In this document: in pieces, positions 1-8,247 of the stretch
Layout of the letters: every line of letters starts with the position of its first letter
Position numbering within the stretch: the first letter of the stretch is position 1
Source of the DNA: Streptomyces sp. Q6
Lineage (GTDB): Bacteria; Actinomycetota; Actinomycetes; Streptomycetales; Streptomycetaceae
Assembly (NCBI RefSeq): GCF_036967205.1
Contig: NZ_CP146022.1
Location: 6,200,001-6,264,000, forward strand
Direction: 5' to 3'
DNA length: 64,000 bases
Program-made: the position numbers and the translations under genes
The notes under the pieces: model-generated
What the model was told of the DNA's origin: nothing
Databases searched by the model: none
The model's input: only the letters and a program-made list of their open reading frames with translations

Positions 1-1
1 C

Positions 2-1393
2 GGCAAGGACGTCTACACGTACGAGCTCGCGAGCACGGCCGACGTGGACGCCGCCGTCGCGGCCGCCGCCGACGCCTTCCCGGGCTGGGCCGGAGCGACG
101 CCGGGCGAGCGCTCCGACGCGCTGCACGCCTTCGCCGGGGTGCTCGCCGAGCGGGCCGAGGAGTTCGCGCAGGCCGAGTCGCTCCAGTGCGGCAAGCCGA
201 TCAAGCTGAGCCGCGAGTTCGACGTGCCGGGCACCGTGGACAACACCGCGTTCTTCGCCGGCGCCGCCCGCCACCTCCAGGGCCAGTCCGCCGGGGAGTA
301 CAGCGGCGACCACACCTCGTACGTACGCCGTGAACCGATCGGGGTCGTCGGCTCCATCGCCCCCTGGAACTACCCGCTCCAGATGGCCGCGTGGAAGGTC
401 CTGCCGGCCATCGCCGCGGGCAACACGATCGTCCTCAAGCCCGCCGAGCTGACCCCGCTGACCTCGCTCCTGTTCGCCGAGGCGGCGACGGCGGCCGGCA
501 TCCCCGACGGCGTCGTCAACGTCGTCACGGGCGCGGGCCGGGACGCGGGCGAGCACCTCGTCGGCCACCCCGGCGTCGCCATGACCTCCTTCACCGGCTC
601 CACCGGCGTCGGCAAGCGCGTCGCCGAGGTCGCCACCGCCACCGTGAAGCGGCTGCACCTCGAACTCGGCGGCAAGGCCCCCTTCGTGGTCTTCGACGAC
701 GCCGACCTCGACGCCGCCGTGCACGGCGCCGTCGCGGGCTCCCTCATCAACACCGGGCAGGACTGCACCGCCGCCACCCGCGCCTACGTGCAGCGCCCGC
801 TCTACGACGCGTTCGTCGAGAAGACGGCCGCCCTCATGGAGACCGTGCGGCTCGGCGACCCGTTCGCCGACGACACCGACCTCGGCCCGCTCATCTCGCA
901 CGCCCAGCGCGACCGCGTCGCCGGATTCGTCGACCGTGCCCGCGGCTACGCGCGCGTGGTCACCGGCGGCGAGGCGCTCGATCACCCGGGCGCCTACTAC
1001 CGGCCGACCCTGATCGCCGACGCCGCGCAGGACAGCGAGATCGTGCAGTCCGAGATCTTCGGCCCGGTCCTCGTCGTGCTGCCCTTCGACAGCGACGACG
1101 AGGGCATCCGGCTCGCGAACGACACTCCCTACGGTCTCGCCGCCTCCGCCTGGTCGACGAACGTCTACCGCGCGAACCGCGCCACCCGCGACATCAAGGC
1201 GGGCTGCGTCTGGATCAACGACCACATTCCGATCCTCAGCGAGATGCCGCACGGCGGCTACAAGGCGTCCGGCTACGGCAAGGACATGTCTGCCTACTCC
1301 TTCGAGGAGTACACGCAGATCAAGCACGTCATGTTCGACAACACCGCGGTGGTCCGCAAGGACTGGCACCGCACGATCTTCGGGGACCGATAG
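2..1393 (+). CDS. Aldehyde dehydrogenase (probable gamma-aminobutyraldehyde dehydrogenase), 5' end cut by window
   Basis: NAD(P)-dependent aldehyde dehydrogenase, cytosolic, probably oxidising the aminobutyraldehyde made from putrescine. The frame is open from base 2, so the N-terminus lies outside the window and the GTG at 44 is internal; about 463 residues are visible. The ALDH landmarks are present: the IAPWNYP segment, the LELGGKAP glutamate motif near base 665, and the nucleophile cysteine in NTGQDCTAATR near base 765. The C-terminus is complete. It lies 55 bases upstream of a polyamine-type binding protein gene on the same strand, which is the main reason for the substrate guess; betaine aldehyde or another amino-aldehyde is possible. 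The family call is secure, the substrate is inference. Confidence 0.88.
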   Translation, partial: GKDVYTYELASTADVDAAVAAAADAFPGWAGATPGERSDALHAFAGVLAERAEEFAQAESLQCGKPIKLSREFDVPGTVDNTAFFAGAARHLQGQSAGEYSGDHTSYVRREPIGVVGSIAPWNYPLQMAAWKVLPAIAAGNTIVLKPAELTPLTSLLFAEAATAAGIPDGVVNVVTGAGRDAGEHLVGHPGVAMTSFTGSTGVGKRVAEVATATVKRLHLELGGKAPFVVFDDADLDAAVHGAVAGSLINTGQDCTAATRAYVQRPLYDAFVEKTAALMETVRLGDPFADDTDLGPLISHAQRDRVAGFVDRARGYARVVTGGEALDHPGAYYRPTLIADAAQDSEIVQSEIFGPVLVVLPFDSDDEGIRLANDTPYGLAASAWSTNVYRANRATRDIKAGCVWINDHIPILSEMPHGGYKASGYGKDMSAYSFEEYTQIKHVMFDNTAVVRKDWHRTIFGDR

Positions 1394-1448
1394 TCGACAG
1401 GCCGCACCGACCAGCGGCCGCCAACCTCCCGAAAGGGCAACCACGCGC

Positions 1449-2708
1449 ATGGAGCAGTACGAGCCCGACCCCCTTGCCCCGGCCCAACTGGCCGCCATGC
1501 GGCGCAGTCTGAGGAACGGCAGGGCCAGGGCCTCCCTGTCCCGCCGCTCGCTGCTGCGCGCATCGACGGGGGGCGCGCTCGCCATCGGCGGGCTCGGCAC
1601 CCTCAGTGCCTGCGGCATCCCCGCGGCGAGCAAGTCCCAGGGCGGCATATCGTCCGAGGACCACTCGGCCAAGGAGAAGACGATCAACTTCTCCAACTGG
1701 ACCGAGTACATCGACATGAGCGACGACGAGAAGCACCGGCCGTCGCTGGAGGCGTTCACCAAACGCACCGGGATCCAGGTCAAGTACACCGAGGACATCA
1801 ACGACAACGTCGAGTTCTTCGGCAAGATCAAGCCCCAGCTGGCCGCCGGTCAGGACACCGGGCGCGACATCATCGTGCTCACCGACTGGCTGGCCGCCCG
1901 CCTCATCCGCTACGGCTGGGTGCAGAAGCTCGACGCGGCGAACCTGCCGCACGCGTACACGAACCTGTCCTCCCAGTTCCGCAACCCCGACTGGGACCCG
2001 GGCCGCGCCTACTCCTATCCCTGGCAGGGCATCGCGACGGTCATCGCGTACAACACCAAGGCGACGGGCGGCAAAGAGGTCACCTCGGTCTCCCAGCTGC
2101 TCGACGACCCGAAGCTCAAGGGCAAGGTCGGCCTGCTCTCCGAGATGCGCGACACCATCGGCATGACGCTCCTCGACATGGGCAAGGACCCGCGCGACTT
2201 CAAGGCCGACGACTTCGACGCGGCCGTCGCCCGCCTCCAGAAGGCCGTCGACAGCAAGCAGGTCCGCCGCTTCACCGGCAACGACTACATCGCCGACCTC
2301 TCCAAGGGCGACCTCGCGGCCTGTCTCGCGTGGGCCGGTGACGTCGTGCAGCTCCAGGCGGACAACCCGCACGTCAAGTTCGCGATCCCGGACGCCGGTT
2401 ACATCTCGTCGACCGACAACATGCTGGTCCCGAACAAGGCTCGTCACAAGACGAACGCCGAGAAGCTGATGGACTACTACTACGAGCCGGCCGTCGGCGC
2501 CGAGCTCGCCGCGTGGATCAACTACGTCACGCCGCTCGAGGGCAGCATCGTCAAGCCCGAACTCGCCAAGATCGACAAGGACGTCGCGAACGACCCGCTG
2601 ATCGTCCCCGACAAGGCCATGGCGGCCAAGGCGCACGGCTTCCGCTCGCTCACCGCCAAGGAAGAGACGTCGTTCGAGGAGAAGTTCGCCCAGCTCACCG
2701 GCGGCTGA
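1449..2708 (+). CDS. Polyamine ABC transporter substrate-binding lipoprotein (PotD/PotF type)
   Basis: Extracellular receptor of a spermidine/putrescine importer, 419 residues. The N-terminus carries a twin-arginine motif (SRRSLLRAS, about residues 31-39) followed by a hydrophobic stretch and a lipobox ending LSAC, so it should be Tat-exported and lipid-anchored. The mature part starts with INFSNWTEYI, typical of the PotD/PotF bacterial extracellular solute-binding family, and has the usual family length. It is first in a tight run with an ATPase and two permeases, which supports the polyamine assignment. The exact ligand (putrescine, spermidine or another amine) cannot be read from the sequence. 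Confidence 0.92.
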   Translation: MEQYEPDPLAPAQLAAMRRSLRNGRARASLSRRSLLRASTGGALAIGGLGTLSACGIPAASKSQGGISSEDHSAKEKTINFSNWTEYIDMSDDEKHRPSLEAFTKRTGIQVKYTEDINDNVEFFGKIKPQLAAGQDTGRDIIVLTDWLAARLIRYGWVQKLDAANLPHAYTNLSSQFRNPDWDPGRAYSYPWQGIATVIAYNTKATGGKEVTSVSQLLDDPKLKGKVGLLSEMRDTIGMTLLDMGKDPRDFKADDFDAAVARLQKAVDSKQVRRFTGNDYIADLSKGDLAACLAWAGDVVQLQADNPHVKFAIPDAGYISSTDNMLVPNKARHKTNAEKLMDYYYEPAVGAELAAWINYVTPLEGSIVKPELAKIDKDVANDPLIVPDKAMAAKAHGFRSLTAKEETSFEEKFAQLTGG

Positions 2709-2757
2709 GCCGATCCTGCCCGCGCCCCTCCCCGCCCCCAGACTCCTTGGACTCACC

Positions 2758-3921
2758 ATGACGACCGACAACGGCGGCGACGTCCGTCTCTCCGGGATCA
2801 GCAAGACGTACGACAACGGCTTCACCGCCGTACGCCCGCTCGACCTCACCGTGCCCCAGGGCTCGTTCTTCGCCCTGCTCGGCGCCTCCGGCTGCGGCAA
2901 GACCACCACCCTGCGCATGATCGCTGGCCTTGAGGAACCGACCACGGGAACGGTTCACCTCGGCGACCAGGACGTCACCTCGCTGCCCCCGTACAAGCGG
3001 CCGGTGAACACCGTCTTCCAGTCGTACGCGCTCTTCCCGCACCTCGACATCTTCGAGAACGTCGCCTTCGGCCTGCGCCGGCGCGGCATCAAGTCCGTGA
3101 AGAAGCAGGTCGAGGAGATGCTCGACCTGGTCCAGCTCGGCGAGCACAAGCGCAAGAAGCCGCACCAGCTCTCCGGCGGCCAGCAGCAGCGCGTCGCCGT
3201 CGCCCGCGCCCTGATCAACCACCCCAAGGTGCTCCTGCTCGACGAGCCGCTCGGCGCCCTCGACCTCAAGCTGCGCCGCCAGATGCAGCTGGAGCTCAAG
3301 CGCATCCAGACCGAGGTCGGCATCACCTTCGTCCACGTCACGCACGACCAGGAGGAGGCCATGACCATGGCCGACACCGTCGCCGTGATGAACCAGGGCC
3401 GCGTCGAGCAACTCGGCGCCCCCACCGACCTGTACGAGAACCCGGGCTCCACCTTCGTCGCCAACTTCCTCGGCACCTCGAACTTCATCGAGGCCGAGGT
3501 CACCGGCAGCGCGGGCGACGACCTCACGCTGCGCCCCGTCGGCGCCGACGGCAAGCTCACGCTGCCCACCGCCCGATGTTCGGCGCCCACCACCGCCGGC
3601 GGCCGCGTCCTGCTCGGCGTGCGCCCGGAGAAGATCTCGCTCGCGCACGCCGACGACGCGACCGCGATCCCCGACGGCCGCAACCGCCTCACCGGACGGA
3701 TCGCCGACTCCAGCTTCATCGGCGTCTCCACGCAGTACGTCATCGAGGGCCAGGCCGGCGAGACCCTGGAGGTCTACGCCCAGAACATCGAGCGCGACAG
3801 CCGCCTGGCGCCCGGCGCCGAGGTCGTCCTGCACTGGAACCCGGCCCACACCTTCGGCCTGGACGCCGCCCAGGACGCGGCCGCGGGCGTGGAGAAGGTC
3901 TCGGAGGACGCGGCCGCATGA
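2758..3921 (+). CDS. Polyamine ABC transporter ATP-binding protein (PotA type)
   Basis: Cytoplasmic ATPase of the importer, 387 residues. Walker A GASGCGKT is at residues 42-49, then the Q-loop (FQSYALFPH), the ABC signature LSGGQQQR, Walker B LLLDEP and the switch histidine in VTHDQEEA. About 140 residues after the nucleotide-binding domain match the TOBE-type regulatory domain usual in PotA/MalK ATPases. Its stop codon overlaps the start of the next permease gene by four bases (ATGA), which suggests translational coupling. Confidence 0.94.
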   Translation: MTTDNGGDVRLSGISKTYDNGFTAVRPLDLTVPQGSFFALLGASGCGKTTTLRMIAGLEEPTTGTVHLGDQDVTSLPPYKRPVNTVFQSYALFPHLDIFENVAFGLRRRGIKSVKKQVEEMLDLVQLGEHKRKKPHQLSGGQQQRVAVARALINHPKVLLLDEPLGALDLKLRRQMQLELKRIQTEVGITFVHVTHDQEEAMTMADTVAVMNQGRVEQLGAPTDLYENPGSTFVANFLGTSNFIEAEVTGSAGDDLTLRPVGADGKLTLPTARCSAPTTAGGRVLLGVRPEKISLAHADDATAIPDGRNRLTGRIADSSFIGVSTQYVIEGQAGETLEVYAQNIERDSRLAPGAEVVLHWNPAHTFGLDAAQDAAAGVEKVSEDAAA

Positions 3922-4850
3922 CTACCGCCACCGAGGCGCCCCCGCTGGCGCCCACCCCGGAGAAGACCCCGCCCAAGAAGACCCGCAAGCGCGGCCGCCT
4001 GGTCCCGTACTGGCTGCTGCTGCCCGGCATCCTGTGGCTCGTCGTCTTCTTCGCGCTGCCGATGGTCTACCAGGCCTCCACGTCCGTACAGACGGGGTCA
4101 CTGGAGGACGGCTACCAGGTCACCTGGCACTTCGCCACGTACTGGGACGCGCTGACCGACTACTACCCGCAGTTCCTGCGCTCGGTCCTGTACGCGGGCT
4201 GCGCCACGCTCCTGTGCCTGGTGCTCGGCTATCCGCTGGCGTACCTCATCGCGTTCCGCGCGGGCCGCTGGCGCAACGTCGTGCTGATCCTCGTCATCGC
4301 GCCGTTCTTCACCAGCTTCCTGATCCGCACGCTCGCCTGGAAGACGATCCTCGCGGACGGCGGCCCGGTCGTCGGCGCGCTCAACACGCTGCACGTCCTG
4401 GACGTGACGACCTGGCTCGGCATGACCGAGGGCGACCGGGTGCTCGCGACACCGCTCGCCGTGATCTGCGGACTCACGTACAACTTCCTGCCGTTCATGA
4501 TCCTGCCGCTCTACACCTCGCTGGAGCGGATCGACGGCCGGCTGCACGAGGCCGCGGGCGACCTGTACGCGTCCCCGGCGACCACCTTCCGCAAGGTCAC
4601 GTTCCCGCTGTCGATGCCGGGCGTGGTCTCCGGAACGCTGCTCACCTTCATCCCCGCGGCCGGTGACTACGTCAACGCCGACCTGCTCGGCTCCACCGAC
4701 ACCCGCATGGTCGGAAACGTCATCCAGACGCAGTTCCTGCGCATCCTGGACTATCCGACAGCGGCCGCGCTCTCCTTCATCCTCATGGCGGCCATTCTCG
4801 TCATGGTCACCGTCTACATTCGCCGTGCCGGAACGGAGGACCTCGTCTGA
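3918..4850 (+). CDS. Polyamine ABC transporter permease (PotB type)
   Basis: Inner-membrane permease, 310 residues. The ATG at 3918 is chosen because it overlaps the ATPase stop (ATGA) and gives a normal family length; the frame is open further upstream but only inside the ATPase gene. After a basic, proline-rich N-terminus (about 30 residues) there are six hydrophobic segments. The EAA loop contacting the ATPase reads EAAGDLYASPATTFRKVTFP near base 4550. The C-terminal TGA shares one base with the next ATG. Confidence 0.92.
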   Translation: MTTATEAPPLAPTPEKTPPKKTRKRGRLVPYWLLLPGILWLVVFFALPMVYQASTSVQTGSLEDGYQVTWHFATYWDALTDYYPQFLRSVLYAGCATLLCLVLGYPLAYLIAFRAGRWRNVVLILVIAPFFTSFLIRTLAWKTILADGGPVVGALNTLHVLDVTTWLGMTEGDRVLATPLAVICGLTYNFLPFMILPLYTSLERIDGRLHEAAGDLYASPATTFRKVTFPLSMPGVVSGTLLTFIPAAGDYVNADLLGSTDTRMVGNVIQTQFLRILDYPTAAALSFILMAAILVMVTVYIRRAGTEDLV

Positions 4851-5641
4851 TGCGCTGGCTGCGGAAGAACCTCGTGGTGATAGCGGGCCTGATCACGCTC
4901 GGCTATCTCCTCCTCCCGAACGTCGTCGTCACGGTCTTCTCGTTCAACAAGCCCAAGGGCCGGTTCAATTACGAGTGGACGGCGTTCTCGCTCGACGCCT
5001 GGAAGAACCCGTGCGGGGTCGCCGACATGTGCGGCTCGCTCTCGCTGAGCCTCCAGATCGCCTTCTGGGCGACGCTCGGCGCGACGGCGCTCGGCACGAT
5101 GATCGCCTTCGCCCTGGTGCGCTACCGGTTCCGGGCGCGCGGCGCGATCAACTCGCTGATCTTCCTGCCGATGGCCATGCCGGAGGTCGTGATGGCGGCC
5201 TCGCTGCTCACGCTCTTCCTCAACATGGGCGCCCAGCTGGGCTTCTGGACGATCCTCATCGCCCACATCATGTTCTGCCTGAGCTTCGTCGTGACGGCGG
5301 TGAAGGCGCGCGTGATGTCGATGGACCCGCGCCTGGAGCAGGCGGCGCAGGACCTCTACGCGGGACCGGTCCAGACGTTCCTGCGGGTGACCCTGCCGAT
5401 CGCGGCGCCGGGAATCGCGGCGGGCGCGCTGCTCGCCTTCGCGCTCTCCTTCGACGATTTCATCATCACGAATTTCAACGCGGGTTCGACCGTGACCTTC
5501 CCCATGTTCGTCTGGGGATCGGCGCAGCGCGGCACACCCGTTCAGATCAATGTCATCGGCACGGCCATGTTCCTGGTCGCCGTGCTGTGTGTCCTCACCG
5601 GAATGATGGTGGGGAAGCGAAAGAGCAAGACAGCCGCCTGA
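4850..5641 (+). CDS. Polyamine ABC transporter permease (PotC type)
   Basis: Second membrane subunit of the importer, 263 residues with about six membrane segments. It starts in a TGATG overlap with the first permease. The EAA-type loop is QAAQDLYAGPVQTFLRVTLP near base 5345. The segment FALSFDDFIIT (near base 5440) is characteristic of PotC-like permeases. It completes the importer; the oxidoreductase gene begins 34 bases downstream. Confidence 0.92.
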   Translation: MRWLRKNLVVIAGLITLGYLLLPNVVVTVFSFNKPKGRFNYEWTAFSLDAWKNPCGVADMCGSLSLSLQIAFWATLGATALGTMIAFALVRYRFRARGAINSLIFLPMAMPEVVMAASLLTLFLNMGAQLGFWTILIAHIMFCLSFVVTAVKARVMSMDPRLEQAAQDLYAGPVQTFLRVTLPIAAPGIAAGALLAFALSFDDFIITNFNAGSTVTFPMFVWGSAQRGTPVQINVIGTAMFLVAVLCVLTGMMVGKRKSKTAA

Positions 5642-5675
5642 GGCTGTTCTCTGAATTTCCGAGGGAGTTGGAATC

Positions 5676-7103
5676 ATGGCCGCTGGCGCCATGAATCGCA
5701 GGACCGCGTCGTTGCAGGCACTCGCCGACGCCAAGCCCGTCCCGTACTGGCTGGACGACCCCGGCCGCCCCGAGCCGCGCCCCGCCCTCACCGGCGACGA
5801 GCGGTGCGATCTGCTCGTCGTCGGCGGTGGCTACAGCGGCCTGTGGACCGCGCTCATCGCCAAGGAGCGCGACCCGGGGCGTGAGGTGGTCCTGGTCGAG
5901 GGCAAGGAGATCGGCTGGGCCGCCTCCGGGCGCAACGGCGGGTTCTGCGCCGCCTCCCTCACGCACGGCACGGCCAACGGGCTCGCCCGCTGGCCGAAGG
6001 AGATCAAGAAGCTGGAGGAGCTGGGCGCCGCCAACCTCGACGCCATCGAGGCGGCGGTCGCCCGCTACTCCATCGACTGCGACTTCGAGCGCACCGGCGA
6101 ACTGGACGTGGCGACGCAGCCGCACCAGGTCGCCGAACTGCGCGAGTTCTACGAGGAGTTGCGCGAGGCCGGCCTCGCGGACGGCCTGGAGCTGCTCGAC
6201 GGGGAGGCCACCCGGGAGCAGGTCGGGTCCCCGACGTTCCTCGGCGCGCTGTACGACCCCGACGGCGTCGCGATGCTCCACCCGGCGAAACTCGCGTGGG
6301 GCCTCAAGCGGGCCTGCCTCGACCTCGGCGTGCGGATCTACGAGAACACCCCGGCGACCGCGCTCTCCTCGAACGCCACCGGCCTCGCCGTCCGCACCCC
6401 GTACGGCCGGGTCTTCGCCCGGTACGCGGCACTCGGCACGAACGTCTTCCCGTCGCTGGTCAAGCGGGTCCGCTCCTACACGGTGCCGGTGTACGACTAC
6501 GCGCTGATGACGGAGCCGCTGAGCGCGGCCCAGCTGGAGTCGATCGGCTGGAAGAACCGGCAGGGCCTGGGCGACTCGGCGAACCAGTTCCACTACTTCC
6601 GGCTGTCCGCCGACAACCGGATCCTGTGGGGCGGCTACGACGCGATCTACCCGTACGGCGGCCGGGTGCGGGACGAGCACGACCACCGCCCGGAGACGTA
6701 CGCGAAGCTCGCCGAGCACTTCTTCACCTGCTTCCCGCAGCTGGAGGGCCTGCGCTTCACGCACGCGTGGGGCGGCGCGATCGACACCTGCTCGCGCTTC
6801 TCGGCGTTCTTCGGCACGGCCCACGCGGGCCGCGTCGCGTACGCCGCGGGCTATACGGGCCTCGGCGTGGGCGCCACCCGCTTCGGCGCGGACGTCATGC
6901 TGGACCTGCTGTCCGGCGAGCGCACCGAGCGCACCGAGCTGGAGATGGTCCGCACGAAGCCGCTGCCCTTCCCGCCGGAGCCGTTCGCGTACACGGGCAT
7001 CGCCCTGACGAAGTGGTCCCTGGCGCGGGCCGACGACAACGGCGGCCGCAGGAACCTGTGGCTGAAGGCGATGGACGCGGTGGGCCTGGGCTTCGACAGC
7101 TGA
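5676..7103 (+). CDS. FAD-dependent oxidoreductase, DAO family (gamma-glutamylputrescine oxidase-like)
   Basis: 475-residue flavoprotein of the D-amino-acid oxidase (DAO) family. The dinucleotide-binding motif VVGGGYSGLWTA lies near residue 49, followed by the acidic end of strand 2 (VVLVEGKE) and the GRNGGF segment seen in PuuB/YgaF-like oxidases. It probably oxidises an amine taken up by the importer encoded just upstream; family resemblance and position suggest PuuB-like activity on a putrescine derivative, but no residue proves the substrate. A GAGGGAG ribosome-binding site precedes ATG 5676. It is last in the operon and is followed by a strong hairpin. Confidence 0.85.
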   Translation: MAAGAMNRRTASLQALADAKPVPYWLDDPGRPEPRPALTGDERCDLLVVGGGYSGLWTALIAKERDPGREVVLVEGKEIGWAASGRNGGFCAASLTHGTANGLARWPKEIKKLEELGAANLDAIEAAVARYSIDCDFERTGELDVATQPHQVAELREFYEELREAGLADGLELLDGEATREQVGSPTFLGALYDPDGVAMLHPAKLAWGLKRACLDLGVRIYENTPATALSSNATGLAVRTPYGRVFARYAALGTNVFPSLVKRVRSYTVPVYDYALMTEPLSAAQLESIGWKNRQGLGDSANQFHYFRLSADNRILWGGYDAIYPYGGRVRDEHDHRPETYAKLAEHFFTCFPQLEGLRFTHAWGGAIDTCSRFSAFFGTAHAGRVAYAAGYTGLGVGATRFGADVMLDLLSGERTERTELEMVRTKPLPFPPEPFAYTGIALTKWSLARADDNGGRRNLWLKAMDAVGLGFDS

Positions 7104-7107
7104 CCCC

Positions 7108-7138
7108 GCGGGGGAGCCGCGCCGTGCAGCTCCCCCGC
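7108..7138. terminator. Bidirectional hairpin terminator between convergent genes
   Basis: A perfect 10-bp inverted repeat (GCGGGGGAGC at 7108-7117, GCTCCCCCGC at 7129-7138, 11-base loop) fills the gap between the oxidoreductase stop at 7103 and the end of the opposite-strand gene at 7142. There is no long T-tract, as is usual in Streptomyces. The position suggests it serves both strands. Confidence 0.7.
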
Positions 7139-7141
7139 ACC

Positions 7142-7516
7142 TCACTGCCCGGTCGGCGTCCCCTGATGGAAGTACATCCGCCACCCGGCCTCCGGGTCGC
7201 GCCGCCACAGCGAACTGCGGCGCACCCGGCGGCCGTCGTGCTCCGCGTGATAGGTCAGGTGGACGAGGCCGGGCGCGAGCACCGCCCCCGCCATCTCCGT
7301 GATCCGGGCCGGCGGCCCCGGATCCTCGGACGCCGCGCCCGTCACCGCCAGGATCGACGACCGGTCCCAGCGCCGCCCCGACGCCCCGAACTCGAAGAAC
7401 TCCGGGTCGAGCAGGGCCGTCACCCGCGCGTCGGACGCCCGCACCGCCGGGTCGAGGAGCCGGAGCTCGCCGTCGATCGCGGCCTGGATCTGCGCCTGTT
7501 CGTCCCGCGTGGCCAT
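7142..7516 (-). CDS. SnoaL-like/NTF2-fold protein (DUF4440 type)
   Basis: 124 residues starting at the ATG at 7516. The pattern (helical N-terminus, an ALLDPEFFEFGASGRRW core, and a late HLTYHAEHDG...SSLWRRDP...WRMYFHQGTP segment) fits the DUF4440 branch of the NTF2/SnoaL fold, small alpha+beta barrels that bind diverse small ligands or act as stand-alone isomerase-like domains. No substrate can be inferred. It is monocistronic and divergent from the hypothetical gene at 7673. Confidence 0.7.
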   Translation of the reverse strand: MATRDEQAQIQAAIDGELRLLDPAVRASDARVTALLDPEFFEFGASGRRWDRSSILAVTGAASEDPGPPARITEMAGAVLAPGLVHLTYHAEHDGRRVRRSSLWRRDPEAGWRMYFHQGTPTGQ

Positions 7517-7672
7517 CCGTGCGCTCCGTCCTTGATCGACCGGCGTACGCCCTGGTCGGACCCTGTGACCCGGTTCACTACCAGAAAGTAACCCGAACTC
7601 GCGTAATGCGGAGGCCCCTCCCGCCCTCTCGCTGATGACCAACGGAGTCGAAGCGAAAAGGGAGGTCCCGCC

Positions 7673-8134
7673 ATGACTGGCGCAGGAGCGGCTAAGTCGG
7701 CGGTCGAGTGGCTGGTGTCGGTGGCGCCGGATCCGGAGGCGTGCCGCTGGGAATGGGAGCGCAATCCGCTCGGGGTGGCGCTGCTGCCCGCGGGCAAACA
7801 GTGGGACGTGCTGATCCTGCCGGGCGAGCTGGGCTATCCCACGCTCGATGTGCTGACCCGGGTGATCGGCCGGCCCGGCCCCGTCCTCGCGGACTTCGGC
7901 GACGCCCGCATGGGCTTCTTCGTCCCGGCGGGGACGGTGGCCCGCTGGCTCGGCACCGGGGTGCGCGGCGCGGGCTGCGGCACCTGGATCGTGGTGCCGT
8001 ACCCCGGCCGCTCCACCGGCGGCGTCCGCTGGCTGGTGTCGCCGGACGGCTCGGGCACGCTCACGGATCCGGCGCTCCTCGAACTCGCCATGCACGAGGC
8101 CGCGGCCCAACTGGCCCGGGAAACGGGGGAGTAG
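7673..8134 (+). CDS. Conserved hypothetical protein, possible bifunctional primase/polymerase-related domain
   Basis: 153 residues with an excellent AGGGAGG ribosome-binding site seven bases before ATG 7673. The layout (NPLGVALLPAGKQWDVLILP, then GPVLADFGDARMGFFVPAGT) resembles short Streptomyces proteins annotated as bifunctional DNA primase/polymerase N-terminal-like, but I see no acidic catalytic motif that would support polymerase activity. No signal peptide or membrane segment. Function unknown; the family link is weak recollection, the reading frame is solid. Confidence 0.6.
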   Translation: MTGAGAAKSAVEWLVSVAPDPEACRWEWERNPLGVALLPAGKQWDVLILPGELGYPTLDVLTRVIGRPGPVLADFGDARMGFFVPAGTVARWLGTGVRGAGCGTWIVVPYPGRSTGGVRWLVSPDGSGTLTDPALLELAMHEAAAQLARETGE

Positions 8135-8171
8135 AGGAGATGCGCGAGGAGAAGGGAGACGCCCGGGACTC

Positions 8172-8200
8172 TTGACAACTCAATTGGTCTGGACCAGGTT
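8172..8200 (+). promoter_or_regulatory. Chitinase promoter with DasR-type (dre) operator between -35 and -10
   Basis: A TTGACA -35 hexamer at 8172-8177 is followed after 17 bases by CAGGTT (8195-8200) as a plausible -10. Between them, at 8183-8198, lies ATTGGTCTGGACCAGG, whose TGGTC-TG-GACCA core is a perfect interrupted palindrome and matches 12 of 16 bases of the dre consensus as I remember it (ACTGGTCTAGACCACT). In Streptomyces, DasR binds such sites and represses chitinase genes until amino-sugar phosphates release it. The site would block polymerase at this promoter. Confidence 0.85.
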
Positions 8201-8247
8201 GGGCGCGCTCCACCGTGCCCGTTCCCCCGCCACGCCCGGAGGCAGCC

